NCBI GenBank assembly: GCA_021904315.1
Contig: CM038918.1
Coordinates: 14,213,349-14,277,348 of the forward strand
DNA from: Sphagnum magellanicum
Lineage: Eukaryota > Streptophyta > Sphagnopsida > Sphagnales > Sphagnaceae
Direction of reading: 5' to 3'
Length of the DNA stretch: 64,000 nucleotides
Both the position numbers and the translations under genes were made by a program. Each line of letters begins with the position of its first letter. The first letter of the stretch is position 1. The notes beneath the pieces were generated by a model that worked only from the letters and a program-made list of their open reading frames with translations, ran no database searches and was not told the origin of the DNA. Below are positions 38,261 to 50,500 of the stretch, one piece after another.

Positions 38261-40676
38261 ATGGCGATGGCGATGGCGGCAGTAGTGTGTTCCAAGTGCG
38301 TTAGCGCCTGCTTCTCTCGCGCATTTCGTCCGAGAATATCGTCGGAAATGGTGTCTCTCAGTAGCTTGTGTTCAAGCTTCTTTCACACTGGAGTGGTGCG
38401 GACTGCGGCGTCGGTGGAGGGCGGTAGTGCGCAACAAGCAACAGCTCCAGGTGTGGCGTTGGTTCAGGGAGCGTCGCGCGGATTAGGACTGGAATTTGTA
38501 AGCATTTTTTGTTTTTCGGATTCTTCGCGTTTGTTTTTTCCTGCCTGAATTTGAGATCCGATCTGGTGCATGTTGACTGGTGGAATTCGTCGTGAGATTG
38601 TGTGTTCTGTTGTCTTTTTTTTTTGGTTCTTGTAGTTTGAGCGTTTTTTTATGCGCGTAGTGTCTTTGCGTCCAAGGTTTCGGTTCTCTACTGAAAGTAT
38701 TGAGACTTTGCAGTGCGCTACATTGAAAATTGACGAGTGATCTGAACGACAAATCTGAAAGCCTGAATCGAAGGAAACACTCACAGACAAAAATTCCTTT
38801 GTCTGTTCTGTGTTGTCCCAGAATTTCATCTCGTTGCTTTAACTGCATTTGATCATGAATATTTTGAAGCTTTTTTGCAAACCAGTTCGAGTTCTCCTTT
38901 ACCTTTAATCAAGCCGTTTACACCGAGCTACCGTCAAGGCCATATGGCAGTTATGTAGAAAGAAGTCTTCAAAAAAAGGAAAAAATTAAAGGACCAAGAA
39001 GAAAGCATTCATTCACATGTGAAGAAGGTTGTTTTAAGAGGTCATGGAAGATGAAGAGAAGGATGTGAGCTTGACAGGTAAAGCAGCTGCTGGAGAGATC
39101 AGCAGAGGGGCGAGTCGTTGCAACTTGTCGAGATCCTGGTGGAGCAAATTCTTTGTCACTGCTAAAAGAGCAACATGGAGACCGTCTGACAGTGTTACCC
39201 TTGGATGTTACTAAGGAAAGCACCATTGAAGTGAGACATACATTCTTCGTTTCCTTCTTTTACCTCTCTGCAAGAAAATTTAATCTATAAGACCTTTATT
39301 GACTTGAATACCATTCTCCAATTGAACTCTGTTGCTGCTAGATATAGTTGACTAGAAAAATTCGATTTTGCTGAAACAGAATTTAAACATTTCTGTTTAG
39401 CGATTGACCCAACTTTTTTTTTTTTCCTCTCTTAAGATGAAGGATTTTTCATTTTCTTCATGTAAGTTCCAAATTCTGAGTGTAGGCAGCAGCAAAGGCT
39501 GTATCTGAACAGCATGCAAGGCTCGACATGTTGATCAACACAGCTGGCATCCTTCATGTTGACCACCTCAATGTGCACCCTGGTGTGTGATGCTTGCTTG
39601 CTTGCTCTTGCAGACTTTTTGCACTCACTATCAAAGCAGCTGTGGTTCAAAAAATATGGACATTGTATTTTCAGCATTTTACTAGCTTGAAGCTTATTTC
39701 CTATATGTTCTGGCCACTTGACAGGAGCCCAAAATTAACTTCCTTGCTAGCAAAATTCATGTAGGTGCCAGGAAATCCTACTGAGTTTCTCAGTGAAATG
39801 CAAGTAGATCATGCACATATAGCTGGTGAACACTGACACAGTTGTTTGTTGTGGTGGGATAAGCGGTGCAGAAACTTCACTGGGTAAATTAGATCCACAT
39901 GCTATGATCCTCACATATCAGATCAATGCGATGGGCCCCCTTCTTGTGATTAAGGTACCCACAGCAAATAAGAAGATTAATTTTGGAATGTTTTATAGGT
40001 TTCAAATCCCTCCAGCTTGTTACTTTCATTGCACTAAATTTTGCACTGTGGTGGTTAGCACATGGCAGCTTTATTGAAAGCAGGAGGTGGAAAGGGCACA
40101 GGTGCATCTGCAGCAATTGTTGCAAACTTGAGTGCACGGGTCAGCTCTATTGGTGACAACCAACTTGGTGGCTGGTATTCCTACCGGGCCTCCAAGTCTG
40201 CTCTCAATCAGTGTAAGCTGCTGCTGCCCACTCTTTTACACTAGTATGCCACACTTGATTGTAGTCTGAAATTGCAAAGCAATAATGCTCAGTTCTCCTC
40301 TCTCAGTATGCAGGGTAAGTCAAATTGCATAATCTGATTTTCCTTAGATCAAACCTGGTTCCATAGCTGTGCTAACCACCATTGCATGCAAGATGGAATT
40401 TGCTACTTACAAAAAAAGTATGCTGTGTTTATGAAGGTAGTAACAAAGACAGTCTCACTTGAATTTGCAAGAAGGAAAGATCCTGTGGTCTGCATATTAC
40501 TCCATCCAGGAACAGTTGACACTGACCTGTCCAAGCCGTTTCAGCGCACCGTGCCCAAGGGCAAGCTCTTTACCACTGAGTATTCTGTCCAAAGACTCCT
40601 GGGTGTCATTGATGGTGTTGGCTTGAAGGAAAATGGAAAGTTTTTTGCTTGGGATGGGCAAGAGATACCTTGGTAA
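38261..40676 (+). CDS. Short-chain dehydrogenase/reductase, C-factor-like, with likely transit peptide
   Basis: Six exons, 38261-38497, 39078-39230, 39486-39582, 39872-39954, 40059-40212 and 40441-40676, join in frame to 319 codons plus stop. All introns are GT/AG. Residues 1-60 are Ala/Ser/Arg/Cys-rich without acidic runs until about 53, consistent with a mitochondrial or plastid transit peptide. The Rossmann start VALVQGASRGLGLEF (65-79) carries the Gly-rich cofactor loop, with Q in place of the usual T. VVATCRDP, LTVLPLDVTKE and INTAGILH (NNAG-type, 147-154) follow. The catalytic set is S219/S220, Y232 and K236 in SSIGDNQLGGWYSYRASK. The C-terminus with LLHPGTVDTDLSKPFQ is typical of the C-factor/CsgA-like SDR group of plants. 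It should act as an NAD(P)(H)-dependent oxidoreductase; the substrate is unknown. Confidence 0.93.
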
Positions 40677-41559
40677 ACAGGCATAAATCAAGTCAAATCA
40701 CATGGTAACACCTTCCTTGAGAGTTTGCAATTCCACTCATTCATGGGATTTCCTCACACACAAATCTTGTTCTTGACCTTCCCTACATTCTTTTCTAGGA
40801 AAATGTCATAGGCTCATGTGATTGCTTTAGATGCTCAGAAAATGTGAGTATGAGATGGGGAAATGCAAGGGCTCTGTCTACAACTCATCCACTGTCACAA
40901 TCTGAGTTGTGGTTGTAGATATATTCATACAGTACTCCACTTGTTCTGATGCTATGCTTCCATCAAAAGAGTATTGAAGGCTTTCCTGGTCTGAAACCAG
41001 GTACTTAAAAAATCTGATTGTGGCACAGAAAAGCAACACCATCTTCTCTCTGCCAAAGTATTACATCATTGTGTTCTGGACCACTCCATTATATTGGACG
41101 TGAAATTTTCTGGAGTTCATCTATTGTACTCAGATTTGTAGTTCACCTGAACATGTCTCCATTTTTTGATGTTTGCAGTGTCATTTGCAGTGTATACTGC
41201 AATAGACAACAGTTTGAACATGTTGTCACAATGTTTCATCCATGCAGTGCAGTTGAATTCTAATGCAAGTAAACACCTCGTCAGTCAGATGATGCTGGAT
41301 GTTTAACAACTTTTTGCGTGTACCTGATAGTTTCAATGATAGGTGTATATGCCTTTGTTGCTCTGGAGATATAAAATCCATCTGTTTACTTATGCATTCT
41401 TATTTGAATTCAAAAAGTTGAACTGCTCTGCCTGCACTTCAGTTTGGGAGATTGATAGGATGAAGGCAACAGGTAGGTCTGCTTTGGAGAAGTGGTTCCC
41501 AACCAGGCAAATCTGATGGGACTTTGAAGGGCTTTGCTACCTTTGCCATCTATATAAAT
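40677..41559. other. 3' flank of SDR; no gene seen
   Basis: It probably holds the SDR 3' UTR and spacer up to the end of the kinase remnant on the other strand. Confidence 0.4.
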
Positions 41560-42960
41560 ACATGGTGACAATTGAAGAGTTTGCCCATCAGCTCTGAAGA
41601 ATCTCACATTTGTGAAGGTGTGTCAGAATCTCCTCTTAGCCTGAATGGGCTGCTGGGACTTCTTCCCAATAATCTGCAATGCTCCAGAACATGACCATGA
41701 TGACCCATTGATAAGCAATACCTTGAAACTAAGTATCAGGTAATTTTCCTCAGCTCCAGTGATTCCAAAGTTCTTAAAGTAGCCAATGTGCTGTTTCCAA
41801 GTGACTGTAAACAGCAAGATGAAACATTCCGTCCTGCTGTTTGACTAGAAGCTGATTCAATGTGTATTCATGTGCTGAATATTCAAGACTCATTTTTCTG
41901 ACTCATATGGACATAATCTCAGCAGAAGGTAAAATACCTGAGGAGTATCAACATATCAACCCTGTGGTTGAGCTCAAGATCATGTTTTAGAAGTGAATGT
42001 TAATAAATGGACCAATAGGAATTTCCATCACTTGCCATATCCATACTTGACAATCAAGATTTACCATGCTATTTTTTGAGAGCAGGTGTCAGAGTTGTAC
42101 ATACCAGGTATCAGAGTGCCAATGAGACCCCCACGTCTTTCAAGCTGTGCCCCATGGTGAACCAGGGAGGGTGCCACCTGCTTCACCCACTGCCCAACAG
42201 TGAACTTTGTGACAAAGGTTGATTTGATTTGCAACCAGACCAAGAACCAGATGAGCCAAAGTTGGATCAGATAAGTATCTCTGCTGAAAGTTGATAAAAG
42301 TTAAGCCCTGAATGTGGCACCAAGGTGACCCAATTGTGTCCACTGGCTTGACACCTTGCCAAGGCCAAGGACATTTCAATGCGGTGAGCTTCGCATATGA
42401 TGACTCCCAAACTGAAAACATCACGTTTGTGAGTGACTAGCTCATTGTGCAACAGTTCAGGTACTGTGCACTTGGGTGTACCAACTGGTGTAGGGTTGCA
42501 GACAGCAGAGTCGGTAAAAATCATTGACAAGCCAAAGTCACAAACCTTGCCTATAGTATTTGTCCAGCAAGCAATTGGCACTACTAAGAATGATCTTCAT
42601 ATCTTCATGCACTGTGCACTGTGCACACTTCATTCCCCTGTGCACTCAACCCAGCAAATATCAACCCCAGTTCAAATGCAGTAGCAACATGAAATTGTAG
42701 CAGGTCATTCATGGTAGGAAAAGTGGATATCTTTTGAGGATGGTTAATTTGTTTGGTTTACTTCAAATCTCCTGTAGATGGTTAATTGAAGTTAACTATG
42801 AATGTGAGACTGGGAATCACAAAGTTCCCCCCACATTGTGGACAGTCTGCTCACCTGACTTTGAACCTCTTCAACGAGTTCAGGTCTTGTTGTCACTGAA
42901 GAGATCATGGAGGGGAAAATTGCAATAGCACAATACCTGCAAATATCATGGAGCACCTTT
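41560..42960 (-). pseudogene. Broken TKL/Raf-like protein kinase, C-lobe
   Basis: Kinase motifs run in order on the minus strand but in several frames. SANCLLDKYY near 42580 is the catalytic-loop end 'SANCLLD'. It is followed, after a frame change, by KVCDFGLSMIF (DFG) and VGTPKCTVPELL (equivalent of GTP.WTAPEL). RDVFSLGVIICE comes next, then, after another frame change, PWPWQGVKPVDTIG (like 'PW.G..P..V'). Near 41600-41680, SIADYWEEVPAAHSG-stop-EEILTHLHKCEI matches the family end 'LIADCWAE...RPS.EEIL.RL'. The HRD motif is missing or decayed, and an in-frame stop lies in the last block. The N-lobe is not clear; 42800-42960 may hold a decayed helix-C exon (RPELVEEVQSQ). A functional gene with unusual splicing is unlikely given the stop and frame changes. 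Confidence 0.78.
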
Positions 42961-43282
42961 GAGCACTGGTGCAAGCTACGTCCCTTTCCCTTCCCACTAA
43001 AGTGGACAAGGTGGTAGAGTGAACCAATATGCCTGTACGTACTCAGTGACCATGCACAAATGTGGTGGCATCGTGCAAGTGCCCAGAAACAATATTACTG
43101 CAGCCCACAGGTTTCACCCAATGCACTTTTATAAAACAAAAGGTGTTTCATCTGTTAAGCCCTCAAGACTTATCAAGTCAATGAAGTCTTTTGACTCACT
43201 AATAAGTGGTCACAATTTCATAAGGATCTTGACATGACAACATGTATTTGTTAACCTTCACTACGGTCAGTTGCAGACTGTT

Positions 43283-43421
43283 TGAGAGGTTTTGTCTACA
43301 TAGTGTAAAGTTGATCTAGGGTCAATGCTATAAGGCATCCGTTTCTTAAGAATGAGAGGTTTTGTCTACATAGTGTAAAGTTGATCTAGGGTCAATGCTA
43401 TAAGGCATCTGTTTCTTAAGA
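43283..43421. repeat. 70-bp direct tandem duplication
   Basis: Two adjacent copies of 'tgagaggttttgtctacata...' start at 43283 and 43353 and differ at about one position. A recent local duplication. Confidence 0.95.
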
Positions 43422-46188
43422 AGAGCAATAATAGGTATAGTTGAGGCTCCATTTCTTCAACAAGGCTTGTATGCATATTTAATGCAATTAGTCGGACGAC
43501 CTGTGTAAGAATTGGTAAGCAGACCAACACTGGTAACCACCTCTTGTCCATTCAGGGCCATTAGGTGGCCCTCTTAGTGTTAGCCAAAACCTATGCTCAA
43601 TCATTGATTGAGGATAGGGACATTCAACAAGTTACAGTGCAGAGAAAGTTACAAGCTCTTTATTGGAATTACTTTAAAACAAAAGGTGGGAAAACACAAA
43701 AGGTGCAATTGCCTTGGCTAACAAGAAAATGAATGTGAGTTGAATGCTTCAATCATAAAACTGTGACTTGCAACAAACTAACACCAAACCAACGCTTCTA
43801 TGTGCACCCAAAAACTTGGTGGATGAGAATGAAAAACTAATCAAAACACACCCAATATATACTCTTCCAAACTACGTCATACCCTAACCTAGCTGCACCT
43901 TGGTTGTCACATTGAATGACTGTCGCCTGCTTCCCAAATCCATCATGAGTTTCACCATCCATATTGCCTCTTTGGTGACTTGCATGTTCGCCATGTACTC
44001 AGTTGAATATTTTAGAAGGCCAGTAAAGCTTTCAATTCCATATTAATACACCAATATTAAAATATTGCTAAACAACTTCATTTTCACCATACTCTCAAAA
44101 GATTCATTCCTACTTGAGTTGTCAATCAAATACTGCTGGAATTAACAAGAGTATTTTATCTCATCATATGGATCCATAATAAGAACCCCTTTTGCCATGG
44201 TTTTGATGATGAGAGAGAGGTGAGGCTGTAAAAGCTTCCATTACCCATTGAATTGATTTAGAAGTCTCCATAATCCCATCTTTCAATCATATGCCTTGTG
44301 ATTTTATTCAACCCATTAATTCAAAAGGGTATCTTTTTGTTGAGATGCACCTCATGATAGCAAATGTAGTAGGACATATGACATAGTGTGTGATGTTTTT
44401 GCATCCATTGCTTTGTTAAGTTCATTTCCACATGTTACAAATAATTGCAAATGCTCCTCCATCTACACTTCAACCTCTTCTCGGCATGTTGACATTGTCT
44501 TCTTTGACAATTACATCCTTTATTATTAGTGACATTCATCTTAATCTATGTTCAATGGATGCAATGTTGGCTTTCCTACAATGCCAACATCTAGTTGTCA
44601 TTAGCTTCTAAATCTTAGTAGAATTTTGAATACAAACCTTGGAATTGCACTTGTCAAATATGGTAGGCTATCTTTGCAATTTGACACTTCCAAAGACAAG
44701 ACATAAGTTCCATACCTCAAGCTTCATTTCTTTGTGATAGACCACAAACTAGACAAAATAGATGGACAAGCCTTGAAGTAAAGGGCAAAATCAATGTGTG
44801 AAAGTAAACTTGCATGGTGGAGTAAATTGCAATAGTAGATAATCCACCAACATGGGTCTTTCTATAACATGGCTCTTATAGTATGGATACAACAATTTCC
44901 AAGATCATGTCATGGGCAATTCATGGTTTGTTGTAGGAGGAAGGAAACCCCTTGAATACGTTTCTATGGAAAAAGTATGATTAATTGAATGTTTGTATCT
45001 TTGCACCATTTGTGCTTCCCAAAACATGCGTTTGAGCTTTAAGTGGGCTTATCCATAGCTCAAGGAGGTCAGTCTTTTTATTCATTGGGTACCTTACACA
45101 TTCAAAGGGTATTATTTTTTGCCACCTAATTGTATATGAGATGAATGTCAATATCTACCCCAGTATACAGTAAAATCTGACAGTTGATAAAAACATGTAG
45201 TTTCATCTACAAATGAAAACTTCTAATTTGAACCATACTTTCAAACGCCTTTCTTTTTCATAACATTTTCAAGATTTTTTATGGGCCAAATTCGCATTTT
45301 CAATGTCTATAAAATTTACCTCCAAAGAAAAAAACAAATACCTAAACTTGAACTGATGCTATTTTTTTAGAAAAGTAAGTGTGGTCCATGATAACTTTTG
45401 TCATGGTAGTTTTCTTGTCAGTGACATCACTTTGGTTTTATCATTTTAAGGTTTAGGGTTTCACCTGCTATTTGATATGCTATTACAAATCATCCAACAC
45501 CCCAACAATCAACAAATCTCAAAGAGAGTCTATCTTTCATACATTCATTCACTAACATGAAAATAATCTCCATCAATAATCAATGAGATGCATTTTACTG
45601 AAAAGAAAATGTTGCATTTCATCAAGATTTTTCTTGGATAATCCAAATTGTGGAGTTCTGTGTTCAAGCTTCAACCCAGTCTCATAACCCAAACTAGTAG
45701 AAGAACAGAACTCTAGTCTCTTGTTAAACTCACTTCATGTGCTGTTTAGAATCTTGGCACCCACAAAACATAAACATCACATGTGGTAAAGAAATTGGTT
45801 CCTCAAACTAGGAGCAGTGCAGCACCTAACACCCCTTCCCAAAAACTAATAACACTTGCACAAATTACAGGTGATTTAGTGGTGCAGATGCGAAAGGTGT
45901 CCACAACATTTGCCTCGTGATGATGCCTTTAGGTCTTAACGATTCTATTTCCATGCAACAGAAACCTTGAAGGTTCATTGTCATGAACTTACAGTGCTTC
46001 CCTGTTCATCATTCGCAACAAAAATAGCTGCCTCAATTTGACCACACCACTTGTGTAGACGATTGCTGCCATCTTAGTCAGACAGCTTTTCTGAGTGCCT
46101 AAGATTCACTCACTCAGTGGAGCTCAATAATCTGTTACTTGAGCTAGTTTCAAGAAGCTCAACCATTCATCTATTCAATTGCAAGTCA
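43422..46188. other. Intergenic DNA, no gene seen
   Basis: Moderately AT-rich with no conserved coding block. The right end should include the 3' UTR of the ARF-GAP gene whose stop codon is at 46189. Confidence 0.5.
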
Positions 46189-48917
46189 CTATTGAGAGAG
46201 AGGAACCCACTCTAGAGAAAGTACTAACTCCCCCTTCTCCACATTCTGGAGCTTCAAGTGGATATCCTGTTTAATCAAACCATCAATCACCTCAATGTTG
46301 CTGTCTTTGACAAGTGCGTTATCACTGGTGGCCAGCCATCTCCCTATCTGTTCACAGCCATACTCCTCAAACATCCCTTCATGCATCTGTGCAGCCAATA
46401 TTAGTGGATTCAAGTCCACCTCTGCATCTCCCATAATATCATCGGCTGAGAATACATCTTTATCAAACACTTGCTGCACACATGCATACAACACAGGAGA
46501 ATTCACCCACTGACTGATTGAAATGCTTATAAATGCTATGACAGTATGTGATTGTTAGGAAACCAGAATCACACCTTTATGTTGACCATGAAGGCAACTG
46601 AGCCAAAGCTAAAGGTTTTGTAGTAAACTAAAAGGAAGTGTGAAGGAGCCAGATGTTCAACAGGCATTATGCACTTCTTATCTGACGGTGCAAGCATAAA
46701 TGACCTGAAATCACAACCCATCGTGTGAGATATGGAAATCCATGTTAGGGAATGTACCAACTTAAGCGGCTGAGGAGGGCTTGGTACTGAAAGTATGATC
46801 TCTTCATTCCAGACGGGATTCAAACTTCTGTTAATCACTCGTGTCTTCAGTACCTGCATAATGCAACATGACAAAAGCACCCCGATTCATCATTATTTTG
46901 GTCCCAAAGACAAATACAATACTAGTCAGTCATATTGCACAATTAACTGCTCTGTGAACTGATTCAACAAACAAAGTAGTGTAGGCCCTGTTTCAATCAG
47001 CATCCATAAATACTAACTGTCCTTCAATGGGATGAATATTTTGATCATTGGACAGACTAGTCATGACAATTTCACAGCAAAGTATGACATAAACACTTGG
47101 AGACAAATAAGAGCATAATGAGAATACCTGGTGTCCCAGAGTTACCACAACATATGGATCACTAGAAAGAAGATCCCGGACTGCAAGACCTATTCCTCGT
47201 ACAATTCGGACTTTCAGCATACCCAAGAATTCCACCATTCCCGCCTGCAGTCAGAAGTAAAATCAGTAATGTTGAGTCAGGGGTTTTCATGATTCCACAG
47301 TCTGCTCAATTGACTTCAGCTTCAATTTGTGAAGTAGAATGCCACAAATGGCAGTCAAAAGCTCTGGATGCACACCATGCTCTTGTTGGGACTGCTTGTG
47401 GAGTTGTCTGACAGGGAAGCCCAACCACTACGACTTGCAGCCTGTGAGGAACCCTCATGAAGACTACGTCCAGCTGAAGCAGTGCTATGTTGACTCCTTC
47501 CCAGAGAAGCATCAACCTTATTATTGTGAACCAGTGAAGGACTGCTGCTGATGTTATGCCTTGACGAAGTGTTGGGCACTGACATCCGAGCCGATGAGTT
47601 TGATTGCAAGGCTGTCTTGATCCGCAATGCTGGTTTTAAAAACTCCTGATCTTTGTACTTTCGTCTGGACAAGTCAATTCAGCAGATGATGTGTACCATT
47701 ACCCCAACCTGAAGATAGATGTCTTCCTCTCTCCTAGGCAATGCCATGCCCTTTCTAGTTCTTCAACTAGCACAAATGTTGCTTCAGAATACAATAATCC
47801 ATTCCTCTGCTAATAGACTTATCTTGGAAGTTTTGTAAGAGAAACATTCTTCACTTTGACTAGTATCAAACATCATCCTCTAAAGATTATCCTCATCTTG
47901 ACCTCACAGCAAAATCAGGAAAGACCTCAAATATGTCAAATACCTGGCTAAGAGTTGCATACTGCGTAATCTTTCTTTGCAATTATATAACAGAAAGCAA
48001 ATAGGCAACTGAAACAAAGAGCCTGACTTGTGCCCAACTCTTTTGAATCAAGCAGTACAGCTTACATTATCCAATCAGTGCGTTCTTCAACTGAAGCATC
48101 AGCTGTAGGCTTCTGCACATCTGGTGGTAAGCATGCCTCATAGACCGAATTTGCTGCTGCATTGCCACCAACAGCCTCCATGATTGAAATATCATCTTCT
48201 GACCAGGAATCCAATGTCACGGATACCACCTGGGACACAGCCCTTGTGAATACAGGACCAGCAGTGACAAAAATTGGTTGGTCTTCCACAGTAATCATGT
48301 TAGGTTATTGAGCAAGCATGTAGAGATAAATATATAAACTGTGCTCCCAAAAGCAAGACTGTGACCAGAAACAGTGAAACATCTGTATCTATACCTTGGA
48401 AATTTGGACTCCAAGACTGCGGTGCACACCACAGCACTTGATACATATGAAGACTCCAATACTTGTTGACCTGCAAAGACAACAAAAAGAAAAGCAGTCA
48501 TTCTCTTACCTCACTAACAAGCAAAAATCATGACCAACATCAAGGTGCAACATGAACAAGATTCAACTATATGGTTCATGCAGCAGAGAAGCAAGCCCAG
48601 AGAGTGTCTCCTGATTCTGGACTCATCATCATCTAACATGATTCATGTTACAAAAGATGAATGGCACCAGAAATCACCAGGCAAGGGAATTCCTGGCATA
48701 CAGTACACCCACAAAACAGATGATCATGCAGTCTGGAAAACAAAAGCCTTCTATAATTGTGAATGTCACAATGTCAAACTTTCATTTGGAGATGTTTTGT
48801 GATGATGGCAAAGAGAGAGAGAGAGAGAGAGACATACGCCCATTTGGGATCAGGGGCTCCACAGTCTGCACAAATTCGATTGTCTGGTTGAGCCAACAGC
48901 TGCTTCAACTTGCTCAT
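46189..48917 (-). CDS. ARF GTPase-activating protein with C2 domain (AGD11/12/13, ZAC type)
   Basis: Seven minus-strand exons, 48917-48838, 48470-48395, 48229-48066, 47664-47376, 47244-47128, 46853-46758 and 46473-46189, join to 368 codons plus TAG with GT/AG borders. The ArfGAP zinc finger spans exons 1-3: CADCGAPDPKWASTSIGVFI then CIKCCGVHRSLGVQISK (C-x2-C-x16-C-x2-C, with the arginine after VH as arginine finger). Exon 4 begins IRKYKDQEFLKPALR, then a Ser-rich linker (about 110-205). The C2 domain follows: GMLKVRIVRGIGLAVRDLLS, SDPYVVVTLG, NPVWNEEI and FDKDVFSADDIMGDAE, with the Ca2+-site aspartates kept. The family stimulates GTP hydrolysis on ARF and binds membrane phospholipids in vesicle traffic. 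Arabidopsis AGD12 is about 337 aa. The start at 48917 (MSKLKQLLAQ) is my choice; an upstream ATG at 49801 in a 5' exon could extend it. Confidence 0.95.
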
Positions 48918-50500
48918 TGTGGTTGTCTGAAATCTCCCAAGAGCATAATAGATCTCACTCCCTTTTGCACTCACCTAGTCACCTGCAATGTCCTCCTGTC
49001 TTGCCTACAGCAATTTCACCTCACTCATCTCTGGCTCTGCTTTGAAACAGATCCTTCCAAAAACACTTTCTAATCTCTAGTCTAATGGATACATACAGCA
49101 ACCCCAGTAGAACTAGGGTTTCTTGCACTCCACCAACATGCAAGAAGATGTTGGATTGCTGCCACCAGGAATCTGTAGTGCAAATGCACTTTGCTACATA
49201 TAAAGAATACACTCAAGAATTGCAAAACAACCTCAGCAAAATGCAGATAAAGAAAGCTTTGCCAAAGGGAAAAAAAAAAAGCAATTCTAGGTTCACATCT
49301 ACTTGATGGGGAATCTTCCAAATCTGGAGCTGATGGATGCCACACACTGATGAATTAGAGATCCGGCTCAAATCAGGATAAAGCCGTTGGAAGAACAAGA
49401 TGCAGAAGATGCAACAAAGGATTTGACAATGACGTGGTCACTGACTGCACACACACACACACACACACACAACAAGCGAAAGAAATTGTGAGTGTACAGA
49501 GAAAAAGACAATCCTCTGAACTGCAACACAACACAAAAGCAAACAGAACACAACTGGAAACAAAAAAAATGGAAATCACAAAAAAATCTGAACAACATCA
49601 TCTCCTCTTGCTGCTAAAATGAAACAGAAACAATTCAAGCAGAAGGAGAAAAAGCTGCTGCTGCTACAGATTCTCGTGGTAAGCAGAAACAGGACAACAG
49701 AAGCGAGGGAGAGATTCCCCTGAAGTCTTCTGCTCATCATCATCATCATCTTCTTCTTCCTGTCTTAGAGAGCTACTTGCTTTTGGCTTGCTGGAAGACA
49801 TATATATTCTCAACACAAAATGGTGCCACATGACTCTTACTCCAAACCACAACCAAAATCATCTTTCTTGCAAGAAGAAAGCTGTAGTCACAACAGGGAG
49901 CATCGTCGTCGTCGTCGTCATCATCATCAACATCACGGCAAGAAGGAACACAAAAGAAAAAAGCGGAGGAGAGAGAACTTACATGGAGGGTTTCTCAAAG
50001 GAAAATAGTCCATAACTTGTAAACTCCAGTTGAGATCGCATTACAACAACAGCAAGCAAGGAAGAGAGAATCTTTGCCAGATTACTAGTAGTTCTGTCGG
50101 AAGCAGCAGGAAGAAGATTAGGCATCTGCAACAAATCATCCGCTTGCAGCAGCAGCAACGAAGACAGAAAAAACTAAAAAAAAGGAAAAAAGGGCGCGAT
50201 CCCTCGCTGTCTAGCGAGTCCTTCATCGCTTGCTCAAGACACCGACCATGGTGGTCCCCATTCGTGGATGGATGCGCCAATCTCTCCCTTTTGTTTCGTC
50301 CTCTCTCTCTCTCTTTCTCTCTCTCCCCCAAACGTTCAAACGTTCAAATGTTGTGTATTCTAGCTTGTGGACTTTGGATACAGACGGCACTCCGGACTTT
50401 CCTCTGGCGTGGCTTCTCAGCATTCAATGCTAATGCTGGATTAGGGTTTTTTTGGGTTGACAGTTTCATGTCAGCACATGACAAACTTAACATTTAAAAC
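48918..50500 (-). promoter_or_regulatory. 5' leader, possible first exon and promoter of the ARF-GAP gene
   Basis: An acceptor (gatttcag) precedes ACAACCACAATG at 48929-48917, so an upstream exon exists. A candidate exon starts at ATG 49801 (MSSSKPKASSSLRQ, then an acidic run DDDDDE) but has only weak donors in phase, such as CCT|GTTTCT. The region carries several microsatellites: (GA)n at about 48811-48832, (CA)n at about 49448-49471, GTC/ATC triplets at about 49905-49930, and (CT)n at about 50301-50325. CT-rich leaders are common in plant promoters. Confidence 0.5.
50441..50449 (-). promoter_or_regulatory. Telo-box upstream of the ARF-GAP gene
   Basis: TTAGGGTTT on the plus strand (AAACCCTAA on the other) lies at the edge where GC-richer leader DNA turns AT-rich. 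It is a single short motif and could be chance. Confidence 0.3.
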
